DNA of 64,000 bases, from positions 4,375,501 through 4,439,500 of the forward strand of contig PQWQ01000001.1 of the NCBI GenBank assembly GCA_002943765.1, written 5' to 3'. Source of the DNA: Psoroptes ovis (taxonomy: Eukaryota; Arthropoda; Arachnida; Sarcoptiformes; Psoroptidae). Made by a program: the position numbers and the translations under genes. Positions 37,401-48,701 of this stretch are shown here, in pieces; within the stretch, counting starts at the first letter, position 1, and the number at the start of each line of letters is the position of its first letter. A model generated the notes under the pieces. The model saw only the letters and a list, made by a program, of their open reading frames with translations. It was not told the origin of the DNA and did not search any database.

Positions 37401-40054
37401 ATTGATTCCAATGAAATGAACAATTAATCATTTCGATTGCATTATTACTATCAATCATGTTGTAAATAATAGCTGTTGATCGATTATCACAATCATTATT
37501 TTGTTGTAAGAATTTTTCCACGCGTTTTAATGCAATTCTTCCATTAACTATTTCTCTGAAATAATTTGGCAATGATCGAATACCATGTGCTGCAATATAA
37601 TTCAACATAATCAATGAAAATGCCTGTGAAAAAAAAAGATGAATTAATTCAAGGTTTAATTGAATCAAAACGATATACAAACAGTTGAAACCGTTAAATC
37701 ATTTCCAAGCCATGTATGTACCAATATATTCATGATTGTAATCAACATAGGTGCCAATAATGCTAATGATGTGCTTAAACATTGAAGATATTGATATTTT
37801 TTGATTATCGAACATTCAGCTAAACGGCAATCTAGAAAATTTGAAGCAGAGTTTTTGGGTGAATACGAATCATAAAAATTGATTGATGGATACTTACGTG
37901 AAATTTCTTGTTTAAACGGTTCTTCCCATGTATAAAATTTGATTGTACGAATATATTTTACAATTTGATTGATCAACGATAATCGATAATCAGTTTGTTT
38001 CATAATACGATCACGTAATATTGTTTGCCATTTGATTATCGTGAATTGTAATGAAAATATGACCATAAATAAAACAACACCATATATTGCGGAAGAACCA
38101 ATCAATAGATATGTGTAAATAATTGTGACGATAATTATGATTGGACTACCGATCATCAATGGTGCCATATAAATCATTTGAAATATTTTCCATAAATCAT
38201 TGGCAAATAAATTATTGGCTTGTACATTATTTTTATTTGATAATTCATCACTATTTTTTGTTAGAGATTTTGATGGTGAAGTCTTGATGGCCCTTGCCTC
38301 ATTATCATATGGATTTTTGGACATATTTGCCACTATTTTATCGAAAATAATACCATTCATTGAATTAACACAACGTACACCGGTACGGATACTAATAGCA
38401 AACATAATTGAAAATGAAATTGCTCGAAAAAATTCACAAAGATACAATGCAATAATCCATTTAACTGATCCAGCTAAATTATGTGCACCATAATTAACAA
38501 TTATTGTATCGTTCGTGATCACATCAATTGTTCTTACGTTGATTGTTTCAATCATTATAATGGATTCAAGTTCTTCCAATAATTTCTTGACAAAAAAAGT
38601 CTTTGCTTAATGAAACAAATGAATAACAAATGTAACTTTCAATTAAATGAATTAAAATATAAAAACATACCGAGCTGAGGTAACCAGTTGTCAAACATAG
38701 AATATAAAACACAGATGCCATAAAAAATCTTTTACGAATACATCGAAATATCGACCATAATAATGAATCATTTTTAATACGATTTGATTGAGAATCATAT
38801 TTCAAATATTTGACGAAAATACTTGAATTCAAATTACATGAATCGAATGGTGAACAAATACCCAAATCATTCAGATGTATTTGTTGTCGATATATTTTAC
38901 CAATTAATTTTGTTATCCATGTAAAAAATATATATTGAATACAGTTAAGATTGTCCATTGGAACGATATGATCGAATTTATCATTTTGATTCCTGTTAAT
39001 TAAAAAAAAAAGAAAATAAATTAATATTTGTACAATTTGAAAAATCAAAATGTCAATAATTACTCTTCGGAAATTGTCATTTTTACTCATGTCACTAACT
39101 AACTACAATTTGACATCAATCGAAAAAAAAAAATGATTCTAAGCGAATGACAACATTATTTAAATTGATAATTTTTTAATGTTAATATGAACACCAAAAA
39201 GATGTTGATGGTGAAAATAATCAATGATAAATTTTAAATGAATGAATGAATGAAAGGGAAATCCTTAATTGAAATGAAAAATATTTTTAACCGAAATCAC
39301 AATTTTAATTCAATGAAAAATACATTTTCTAAGATTGGCTATGTCTCTCTCTCGCTCTCTTTTCCCTATGGCGCTCAATTTAGCATCAATGAAGAAAAAA
39401 TTGAAATGAAATTGAAATTAATTTTGATAAATGAATGATATATTAATCATTCATGATATATAGTTAGTTATTTAGCTTCATTTCTTCTATTTAAAATTCA
39501 TATTTTTGGAAACATGATAAAGTATTTGATATTCAATACATTCAGGCATATTTTACAAGCATGGCAAATCAACTAGTCGTACTTTTTTTTTGTATTCGCC
39601 ATCATACTTGTCATAATATATCATAATGAACTGTCAAGATTAAAAAAAAAAATCGTACATACCGCTTATTATTCAAATGAGAAGGTAACAATGATCGCAT
39701 ATGTTTACCAAATGTTCTCCATACATTGCTCGTTCCATTCATTTCATCATTTTGCCGTGATCTTTTCTTCTTTTTAAGATTTGAATTCAATGATTGGGTC
39801 ATCGATACATTTTTATCATGCTCGTATGATGATTGTTTAAATGTTGTTTCATTATAAACACTATAGTGGATAAAATGAGAGGATATAAGATTTCAAAATT
39901 TGAAAAATTTAAAAATAAAAATTGCTGACTTGTTAATTGATAAATTAATGATCGAATGATCATTTACATTATTGGTTAATTTGATATTTTCATGATTATC
40001 ATGATCATCATCATCATCTTGGATGATATTTCTGTTCTTATCAGTTTTGACCAT
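34488..40054 (-). CDS. ABCC5: ABCC5/MRP5-like ABC transporter
   Basis: Full ABC exporter of the C subfamily; MRP5 exports cyclic nucleotides, heme and organic anions (family knowledge). Eight minus-strand exons: 40054-39930, 39860-39663, 38992-38671, 38585-37898, 37831-37683, 37623-35506, 35450-34638 and 34565-34488; 1496 residues against about 1437 in human ABCC5. Each TMD is followed by an NBD. NBD1 has Walker A GPVGSGKT (about 595), LSGGQ (about 686) and IYLIDD, but ITRN replaces the switch THQ, so the H-loop His is Arg (36877-36879). NBD2 has GRTGAGKS, FSTGEKQLLCLARS, IIILDEATSSVD and AHRL, so it is intact. ABCC5-specific text includes AAGGWLLF, FSNWWLSYWLNQGSG and the start of the first TMD at IRTGVR. 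The last exon (VIEQGNPIEL) supplies the normal C-terminus. Exons 1-2 are hydrophilic and less conserved, so they are less certain. Confidence 0.92.
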
Positions 40055-41969
40055 TGTTTACTATTTTAAATTTCGCTAAATGATTCAATTAGATTGGATG
40101 TTTTTGAGCAATAATTGAATATCTAGAGTAGTCTCATAAATCCATATTCATCTACAATGATTTAAATTATTTGATCAATCTTTAGATATTAGTCATTCAT
40201 GATTGCTTTAGCTGCTGTCGTTGTCTAGGTATTATTTGATTAGCATTTCAAATCCATCATTGCTGTTTTGAATGTAAATTTACTGACAATTTTAAATGAA
40301 ATCTTAACGCTTATCGTAAATTATCGTCAATTGCTGTACAAGTTATCAAGTTGGTGTTTCAGTCATTGCTGTCTTAGAATATTGAAATATATGTATAATT
40401 TTCCTTTATTTATTTGAAAATTTGCGGCAAAGAAATATGATAGATATGAAAAACCAGAGAGATAAAGCAGAAAACAGTTAAGTTATGGCAGTAAAATTGA
40501 CATTGAAAATTGATTAAATCAAATTGATAAAACTAAAAATCATCATAAACTATGACAGTAATGGCAGTGATAAAGTATCAGAGGTAGAATCGGCTTCACG
40601 CGTGGTATTTTTAAGATACAAATATGTTCATTTCTTTATTAGAATTTCAAATTGAAAAATAGATTTTCCCTTTAAATTTTGAAAAATCATGTGAAAATTC
40701 CGAAATCGTCATGTACGTGCAAACACGTTTTTCTGAATGAATTTTTAAAAGCCACTGACGTACCAATACGTCATTGTATTCATTAGTTCACAAAATTACC
40801 GGCGTTCATTGATAACATTCAACAAATTTTCATAAAGACAAAAAGAAATCTTTGTTTATGTTTTTCGAATTTTTTTTTCACTTATTTGTCTGCCATCTAT
40901 CGGCGAGATTTTCAAAATAAATTTTAATTAATCGAATTTTTTTTCATTTTTTTCAATTTGAAAAATTGATTTAATTAATGCCTTTGGGACATTTATGAAA
41001 AATTTATTCCCATAACAATTAGAGCGTAGCGCATTTCTGCATATTTTTGATAACAAAAAGGGTAAGCAGCAGGAAATTTATCAAATTTTTTGATTATTAT
41101 TCGACTAATAATGATGGAAAATTTTTCCAATTTAAACATGAAAAAAAAGACTGGAAAAATTCAAGCTTTAAACCCTAGAGAAAGTGAAATGGGAAAAAAT
41201 TGAATCTAGGTGAAATTGACATCATCATAGTCATAAACATCAATGCAATATATATGTGAATGAATGTTGATAAACATTTCCATCAAAGATTATTGAACAA
41301 GAACATTGAAGAAAAAAAAATGTAAAGATTAAATGTTATTTGTTCATTCATATCAAATGGGAAAAAAAGTACATTATTAACAAGCGCAAGCGTCAAAGCC
41401 TGATATTTTTATGATATTTTCATCATTTTTCAATTCATTTTTGTTCATTTTATTATTCTCTGATTATTCATAATCATTCATTCATTCATTTCATTTCACT
41501 TGTTATCTGGATTCAAAAATTAAATGTATAAATATCATCGCATCAAAATAAATAATGAAAAATATATATGTTTAATATATACAAATCATCGACAGCACAA
41601 TCATCATCATCATCATCATCATAACAATAATCAAAACAAACACAAATAAATAAAAATTCCCAATTTCGAGTCAACATTTAATTTTGTTGTTTGTTTGGTT
41701 TGTTTATTTATTTGTTTGATTGTTTACTAAAAAGAGATAATTTTTTTTATGATCATTATTTTTTGTCTAATATTTGTGATATATTGGATGCAATTTATTA
41801 ATAATATATTCAATTCAAACCTACAAAGAGCCCTAAAGCTAAACATATTTTGATTGAAATAACAAAAAAAAAAATCAAAGGTCCTTCCTCGGTAAGTCCA
41901 AACATATTGCGTTTTTTTTTGATCATTTAATTTTATTGAGTTTAATTTCATTTATGATGTTAGAACAAA
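40055..41969. other. Divergent intergenic region, ABCC5-like / NDRG
   Basis: 1.9 kb between opposing starts. It contains palindrome copy C (40751-40806), a CCATCT-type motif at 40888-40907, and an ATC-rich simple repeat around 41604-41623. No coding gene was seen. Confidence 0.6.
40751..40806. repeat. Palindromic GACGTA-N4-TACGTC element, copy C
   Basis: GACGTA-CCAA-TACGTC at 40757-40772, preceded by GCCACT and followed by ACCGGCG at 40798-40804. It is 56 bp overall, the shortest and simplest version of the elements at 10598-10754 and 14333-14436. Confidence 0.72.
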
Positions 41970-43115
41970 ATGTCTGATATTGAATTGAAAAATATTGATT
42001 TAAATAATCATCATAATTGTAATGATGAAAAATTAACAAATATGAATCAAAATAATCAGAATAATAATAATAATAATAATAGTGAATCATTATATATTGA
42101 TACTGATTATGGACAAATATTCATTATACGTGTTGGTGCACGTGATCATTCAGGAAAGCCTTATATAATTACATATCATGATATTGGTTTGAATTTTCAA
42201 ACAAATTTTCAAGCATTTTTCAATTATTATGATATGAAATTATTATGTGAATCATTTTGTATTATAAATGTGCATGCACCTGGCCAAGAAGAAAATGCAA
42301 AATGTTTACCAAATGATTTCATATTTCCAACAATGGATCAATTAGCCGAACAAGTTGATTCTGTTTGTAAATATTTTGGTATTTCAAATTTTATTGGTTT
42401 AGGTGTAAGTTATTATTCAGTGGTTTGCCATTCCATATGATTGATTTTTTTTCTCTAAATAAAGGTCGGTGCTGGTGCCAATGTATTATCACGTTATGCA
42501 TTAAAATATCCAGAATTAGTTGATGGATTATTTTTGATACATCCAACATCAACACAAGCATCATGGACTGAATGGTTATATCAAAAGATAAATATCTATT
42601 ATTTGAGTTCAACAATTCAAAATTTTTCTCAATCAATGCAAGATTATTTAATATGGCATCATTTCGGTGCAATCAACGAAGATCGTAATCGAGATCTGAT
42701 ACAAGTGTACAAGAACTATTTCAGCGGTAAACATCATCAACCAAGAAATTTAGCCATGTTTTTAGACGCATACATTCGACGCACTGATTTAAATATTGAA
42801 CGTGGTAATCGTGAAAAAAATTTTAAATGTAGCGTTCTCATTTTGTGTGGATCACAATCACCACATGTTGACGATACAGTCAATATGAATGCACGTCTGA
42901 ATCCAGAAAATTCAACATGGATGAAATTATCTGGTTGTGGTATGGTGCTCGAAGAACAGCCACATAAAGTTGCTGAAGCATTTCGTCTATTTCTTCAAGG
43001 TATTGGTTATGCATTGACATCATTTGAGCGACGTCGTTCATCATTGCGACAACAAAATGATGAATATGATACATCGATTCGTATGCATATTGTTGAAAAT
43101 CCCATACAAAATTGA
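41970..43115 (+). CDS. NDRG3: NDRG-family alpha/beta-hydrolase-fold protein
   Basis: NDRG proteins are stress- and differentiation-linked adaptors with an alpha/beta-hydrolase fold that lacks the catalytic triad (family knowledge). Two exons, 41970-42404 and 42465-43115, with a 60-bp intron in phase 0; 361 residues. A poly-Asn linker follows the start. The fold then begins TDYGQIFIIRVGARD and includes PYIITYHDIGLNF. The nucleophile elbow reads GLGVGAGANVLSRYAL, with Gly in place of the catalytic Ser, as is usual for NDRG. Later landmarks are FLDAYIRRTDLNIERG and the GYAL C-terminus before a Ser/Arg-rich tail that is a likely kinase target. I use the NDRG3 label for family similarity; the exact paralogue is not settled. 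Confidence 0.9.
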
Positions 43116-43257
43116 TTGATTGAAATTTTAGTGAGATCAAATTTGTTTTTTTTCTTTTTTTATGAATTAAAAAAATATTATTGTGAGATTCAATATATTT
43201 GGTATGTTTATTATGATTATAAAAATTTTATTATTATACACGAGTGACAGAGATTTG

Positions 43258-44121
43258 TCAAAATTTCAATTCAGATGATGGACAAATTTTATTATTTATA
43301 CAAATATTACATTTTGGTCTGAGTGGCGTACAAATTGTTTGACCAAAACCAACCAATAAATGATTAATTTCTTCCCAATAATCTTTTGGCAGCCATTTTT
43401 CTAATTCAATTCGTGTTTGTTCAGGTGTTTTTGTTCGGACCCAATGTAAACGATTCGATATACGATGAACATGTGTATCGACACCAATACCGGTACATTT
43501 GTTCCATGCAACTTGCATAACTAAATGTGCCATTTTTGGTCCAACACCGGGTAATTTCATTAATCCGTCCAATGTCGACGGTATATCATCATCATATTGT
43601 TCATTTAATATTTTTGCAGTTTTTTTCAAATATTCAGCTTTACGTCGAAAAAAACCGGCTGGTTTTAATAATTCCTTCAGATCATCGACTGGAATTTCAT
43701 TAATGAATTTAATTGATAGATTATGTTCGGTACGTAATTTTTTCATAATCGAATATGTTACTTGATCTTTTGTTTGACTTGATAACATTAGCGATACTAA
43801 AATTTGAAAACGTTGTTGTTTTTGATTATCCATTCGTTTCGGATTAATATCCGTATCATAACATTGATCACAACCCATTGTATCGACAGGAGCAATATGT
43901 TGTGATCGCATCGATTTAACATTATTATAAATTGTTAACCAATTTTTTTTCGAAATCATTTCAACGTTTTGTTCATTTTTATTATCATTATTATTATTAT
44001 TGTTAATATCATTATCAAAATCAATTTGCATGGATTTACGTTTTAAATTTGTTGGTTTTTTCTTTGCTTTTGCTTTTGCCTTTGTCACTTTTGTCTCCTT
44101 TGTTGAAATCATGATGATCAT
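43258..44121 (-). CDS. NTHL1: Endonuclease III homologue (NTHL1), bifunctional DNA glycosylase/AP lyase
   Basis: Removes oxidised pyrimidines in base excision repair in nucleus and mitochondria (family knowledge). Intronless, 287 residues. A Lys-rich N-terminus (KAKAKAKKKP) is a likely nuclear signal. The helix-hairpin-helix is KLPGVGPKMAHL with catalytic Lys196; catalytic Asp215 lies in GVDTHVHR. The four-cysteine iron-sulphur motif C-X6-C-X2-C-X5-C is complete (Cys264, 271, 274, 280). ATG 44121 is the first in frame, with another three codons on (44112). It is convergent with NDRG (142 bp between stops). Confidence 0.97.
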   Translation of the reverse strand: MIIMISTKETKVTKAKAKAKKKPTNLKRKSMQIDFDNDINNNNNNDNKNEQNVEMISKKNWLTIYNNVKSMRSQHIAPVDTMGCDQCYDTDINPKRMDNQKQQRFQILVSLMLSSQTKDQVTYSIMKKLRTEHNLSIKFINEIPVDDLKELLKPAGFFRRKAEYLKKTAKILNEQYDDDIPSTLDGLMKLPGVGPKMAHLVMQVAWNKCTGIGVDTHVHRISNRLHWVRTKTPEQTRIELEKWLPKDYWEEINHLLVGFGQTICTPLRPKCNICINNKICPSSELKF

Positions 44122-44753
44122 GCAAGTTTTAGCTGGCTAAAACCATTAAAACATTACAATAAACCAATTTAAAAGGATTCAAAAATGCTTCAAACAAAAA
44201 TATGTAAACAAAATTATCATTGCGACATCTGTCAATGAATTTTTGTTCACATGTTTGTTTACAAGGTGTAAGCCTATATAATGGTCAATTTCTTTGAACT
44301 CTCGAAGTGAAAAAAATATTAAAATTTTGAGTTCAATTATTTTCAATTGATTTTGGTTAAACAAAAATCTATTTTTATAATTTTCATTTCCTTGTATATA
44401 GCCAATGATTTGGATTCTGTAAAATGCTAATCTGGAACCATTGTTTCATGTATAAAAACAAACCATATATCAATTATTATAAAAATGAATCCAGAAGCGA
44501 ATTATAATTAAATGCACCAATCAAAATCAATGATATGATAATGATTTAATTATGTAAAATTAATTATCAATTATTTATTACGCAATTTCATATAAAAATT
44601 GTGAAATCTTTTGTGAAACTTCAAATGTCTTTCAAAATATTTAAAAATTCATCATTATTGTTACGAATTTATCAAGAATATTATTATTTACTTAGCTACT
44701 TAATCTTATATATGACCAATCAATAATAATTAATAATTGATTAATAAATAATT
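44122..44753. other. Divergent intergenic region, NTHL1 / Ack kinase
   Basis: 632 bp between opposing starts. A TATATAA-like string is present near 44274 and a GCGACATCTGTC motif at 44222-44233. No gene was seen. Confidence 0.5.
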
Positions 44754-47700
44754 ATGGATGATTATAATAATATTAATGATCCATTATATCAATTATTGAA
44801 AGAAGTACAATTAGAACATTTTTATCAATCAATCAAATCGATTGATGTGACAAAAATTGAACATTTTGAAAATGTTTTATTTGAAGATTTAATCAATGTA
44901 CGTATCGGTATGGGTGCACCAGCTGCTCGTCGCCTTCTGGAAGCAGCTAAAAAACGTAACAATTTAAATCGTAATAATTTACAAAATAATAATACAACAA
45001 ATTCAAATAATCCTAATAATAATAATAATAAATGGAAAAAGAATTTGATACAAATAATTTTACCAAACGCAAAATCCAAAGATAATAATCAACATTCAAC
45101 GAATAATAATAATATCAATTTGAAATTGAATAATCATCATCATAATCATAACAATAGTAATAATGATGATGAATTTGTAAAAAATTTTTCCAATAATGAT
45201 ATTGAAAATGGTATGAATAATAACAATAGTTTATTAACATGTTTAATACCGAATAAAGATATTAAACTGTTGGATAAAATTGGTGATGGATCATTTGGCG
45301 TTGTAATGCGTGCCGAATGGACACGTACAATCGATATCAATCATCCTTTATCATCAACAAAATCATTGAAAAAATATGTTGCAGTAAAAATATTGAAACA
45401 ACAAGAAATATTATCACGTGCATTAGAAGACTTCACGAAAGAAGTGAATGCAATGCATCAATTGAAGCATGAAAATCTAATACGTCTGTATGGTATCGTA
45501 TTGTCAACACCAATGATGATGGTTACCGAATTAGCTGAACAAGGTTCATTACGTACCAAATTAGTGCGTACACAGCGTAAAATATCGTATAGCAAATTGA
45601 TCAATTATTCAATTCAAATCGGTAAAGGTATGGATTATCTTGAATGTAAACGTCTAATACATCGTGATTTAGCTACGCGTAACATATTCATAACTGGTAA
45701 TGATATCATAAAAATTGGTGATTTTGGCCTAATGAGATCGGTACCGTTTGATGAAGATTATTATACAATGAGTGACAATATGAAAGTACCATTTCCATGG
45801 TGTGCATTAGAATCATTGAAATATAGACAATTTTCACATTCAAGTGATACATGGATGTATGGTGTTACATTATGGGAAATATTTACGTTTGGACAAGAAC
45901 CATGGGCTGGTTTGAATGGTTCACAAATAATAAGGAAATTAGAACAAAAAGAGTGTTTACCATCACCTGAATCATGTTCGCAACGAATTTATCAAGTAAT
46001 GACTCAATGTTGGAATCAAGTTCCAAAAGAAAGACCAACATTCACTGCCTTGGTAAAATTTTTCAAATCAGAACAACCAGTCAAATTGAAAGCTATGCAA
46101 GATTTCGATGGAAGCAATAATGATTTGACGCAAAAATCGACAAATAAAACAATTTTAAAATTATTCCGTAATGATGAAATTGAAATAATCGAAGGAAAAG
46201 CAGAAAATTATTGGTGGAAAGGACAAAATCAAAGAACATTTGAAATCGGTTATTTTCCTCGTTCAATAGCCAAAGATGTTAATTCTGCATTGAAAATAAA
46301 TGATATTAGTAAACCATTGAAAAATAGTTTCATACACACTGGTCATATGGATCCAACCGGTAAAAATTCATGGGGTAATCCTGAATATATTGAAAAAATG
46401 TATCTAGAAAATCCTATTGAACCTCAAGATTTATTATTAGGAATTGATTCGATTGAAAATGAACCAGCTCCAAAGGTTATACTTGAAACACGTAACGGTA
46501 TGATGCATATTGTCGTTTGATAGTATTTTTTCCAATTAATTTTTTGCAAATATTAATTTTTACAGGCCGGAAAAATGTGAATAAATTAATAAATGAAGGT
46601 AAAATTGAGAAGATTAACAATTTAAATGATTTGATTATTGATAAACATGAAGCCACAAATAATGCAAATGATGATCAATCAACAAAAGAAGGTATTTTGA
46701 TTGATTTCGAACATGATATTGATCATGTAAAATTATCACCATTGACCATGATGAATATGATTGGTAATTGTAATAATAATGACATCGACGATGGTGATAA
46801 TAATAATGACAAAAATGATTGTAATGTAACATCAACCAAACCAGCTAATAATCTAATTGATAATGATTCAAATGAAAAAGTCAAACTTAATACAAAAGAA
46901 ATACTTGAATTATATAATCAAAAACCAACGACAAAGTTCAATAATTCATTATTAACACATAATGATATACCGATCATACAAGAACAGCAGCCGCAGCAAC
47001 ATATCAATGAATCGATGAATAAAACAATGACTGATACGAATATAATTGCCAACAACAATAATAATGATAGCCATAAATATAATGTGTATTCAAAATATTA
47101 TTCGCCACCTTATGATGCCAATAATCAAATAAATAACAGTAATAATTATAACAATAAGCATAATAATCAACAAACATCATTATTGTCCACATCAACTAAT
47201 CTAACATCGACAATGAAAACTTCAACACCACGTTATTATTCATCTGTATGCACAACAACAGGTATTTGCGAATGTAGCTCATTGAATAATGCCAGCACAA
47301 TTGGAGCCAATTTATCACAAATCAATGCCAATTGCCAATGTTGTCAATTTGATTTTCAATCATATAATCATTGTAATTTATCATTGATAAATAATAATCA
47401 ATTTACGCCAAGTATATCTATGAATTATTTATCCGCGCAAAATCCACCTCAACAATCATCGAATATCAATAATAATAGTCATAATGTTTTCACTGATAAT
47501 CAATTTAATTCCACTAATAATAATAATGATAATTTTTATAATAGTCAAACATTGTCATCATCATTGACAAATGATACATCATCATTAGAATCTTCTTTAC
47601 CTCCACAACAACCACCGCCGCCGCCACCACCACCACCTCCGCCACCGGCTCCAACATCATTATCACCGCCACCATTACCATCACAACCACCACAATCATC

Positions 47701-47950
47701 ATCAACAATGAAATTAACCAATGTAAAAACAACATTTCAAACAAAAATATGTAAAGATTTCATTGATGAATTGGAAGCAAATTTTGCACGAGCAAAAATT
47801 CAACATTCCGATGTTATTCATAATAATAATGATTCAACGAATCCAAACACAACTGAAACTGTTTATCCAGCCATAAATCCACCACCGAAATCATGTAAAA
47901 CGCGAAGGCCAGCACCACCACCACCGATACTAAAAAAAAGTCTGAATTAA
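44754..47950 (+). CDS. TNK2: Ack (TNK2-like) non-receptor tyrosine kinase
   Basis: Cdc42-effector tyrosine kinase acting in endocytosis and survival signalling (family knowledge). Two exons, 44754-46497 and 46566-47950, give 1042 residues. Domains: N-terminal SAM-like region (1-70); Asn-rich linker; kinase about 170-440 with GDGSFG, VAVK (Lys212), HRDLATRN (303-310) and DFG (323-325); SH3 about 445-506 (ALYDF-like AMQDF, WWKG, YFPRS); CRIB-like motif about 518-545 (ISKPLKNSFIHTGH). The C-terminal half, after the intron, is Asn- and Gln-rich, with a 12-residue proline run near 47610-47650 and proline-rich ends suited to SH3 or WW partners. I do not recognise a UBA domain, which vertebrate TNK2 has; a diverged or unannotated one is possible. 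Confidence 0.95.
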
Positions 47951-48701
47951 TCATAACAAAGACTTAACCAATATTCTAATCAAACTAATCTTTCAATATA
48001 TGATTTTATAAAATCTTATAATAATCAAATGCAATAATCATCATTGTTCTGATTGTTTTTGTTTTACAAATGTAGATTTTTTGTGTTTTTTTTTCTAATC
48101 TTTCAAATTATTTCATTCAATTTTGCAGCATTAAACTATTCAATGATTATTTCTTAAAAATTGATCATCTTGAAATTGTCGAATAATTTTTCAAAAATTG
48201 ACTCAATTTTCCCCCAACAGATGTCGCCATTTTCCATTGCAAAAATGACACACGTCGGCTTGTTTTTTTGTTTTCATTTTTTTTACATTTAAATCTCCAT
48301 AATAAACAAAACAATGAAAGCAGAAAACAACCAAAAACAACAATTGGTTGGTTTTGGTTTTTCTCATTGATGATTAAATTGTGCATATTATCTCGCCCAT
48401 TCCATTATCAATTGAAAGAGTTAAATGAATAATTATCTCCACATGTGCAAAAAATTTATGATGCGTCTTTGATGATTGCGATATTTTATGATTGATTGAA
48501 TTGTATAATAATGATGATGATTATAATTATGTTTGATTTTGGCTAATCGTATTGAATTTTGAAATTATTTTGCAAAAGAAGATTTATTTCCTAGTTGATC
48601 AAATTTATTGTTTCGTTGTCGATCTCGAATGTAATGTAAACACCATTGATTAGGAATTTTTTCTTTGATTTATTAAAGAAGAAAAATATTGTCCGAATAA
48701 A
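47951..48701. other. Intergenic spacer, Ack / SLC38A10-like
   Basis: 751 bp between two plus-strand genes. It contains a CAACAGATGTCGCCAT motif at 48215-48230, related to motifs in three other spacers. No gene was recognised; the short minus-strand open frame here is discounted. Confidence 0.5.

Noticed and set aside
38566..39090. Apparent ABCC5-like N-terminus starting at 39090
   Set aside because: The hydrophobic start is intron sequence; an acceptor at 38993 and two upstream exons give a phase-consistent normal N-terminus.
48165..48386. 73-codon minus-strand open frame between Ack and SLC38A10-like
   Set aside because: Low-complexity AT-rich sequence with no domain; the region is spacer.
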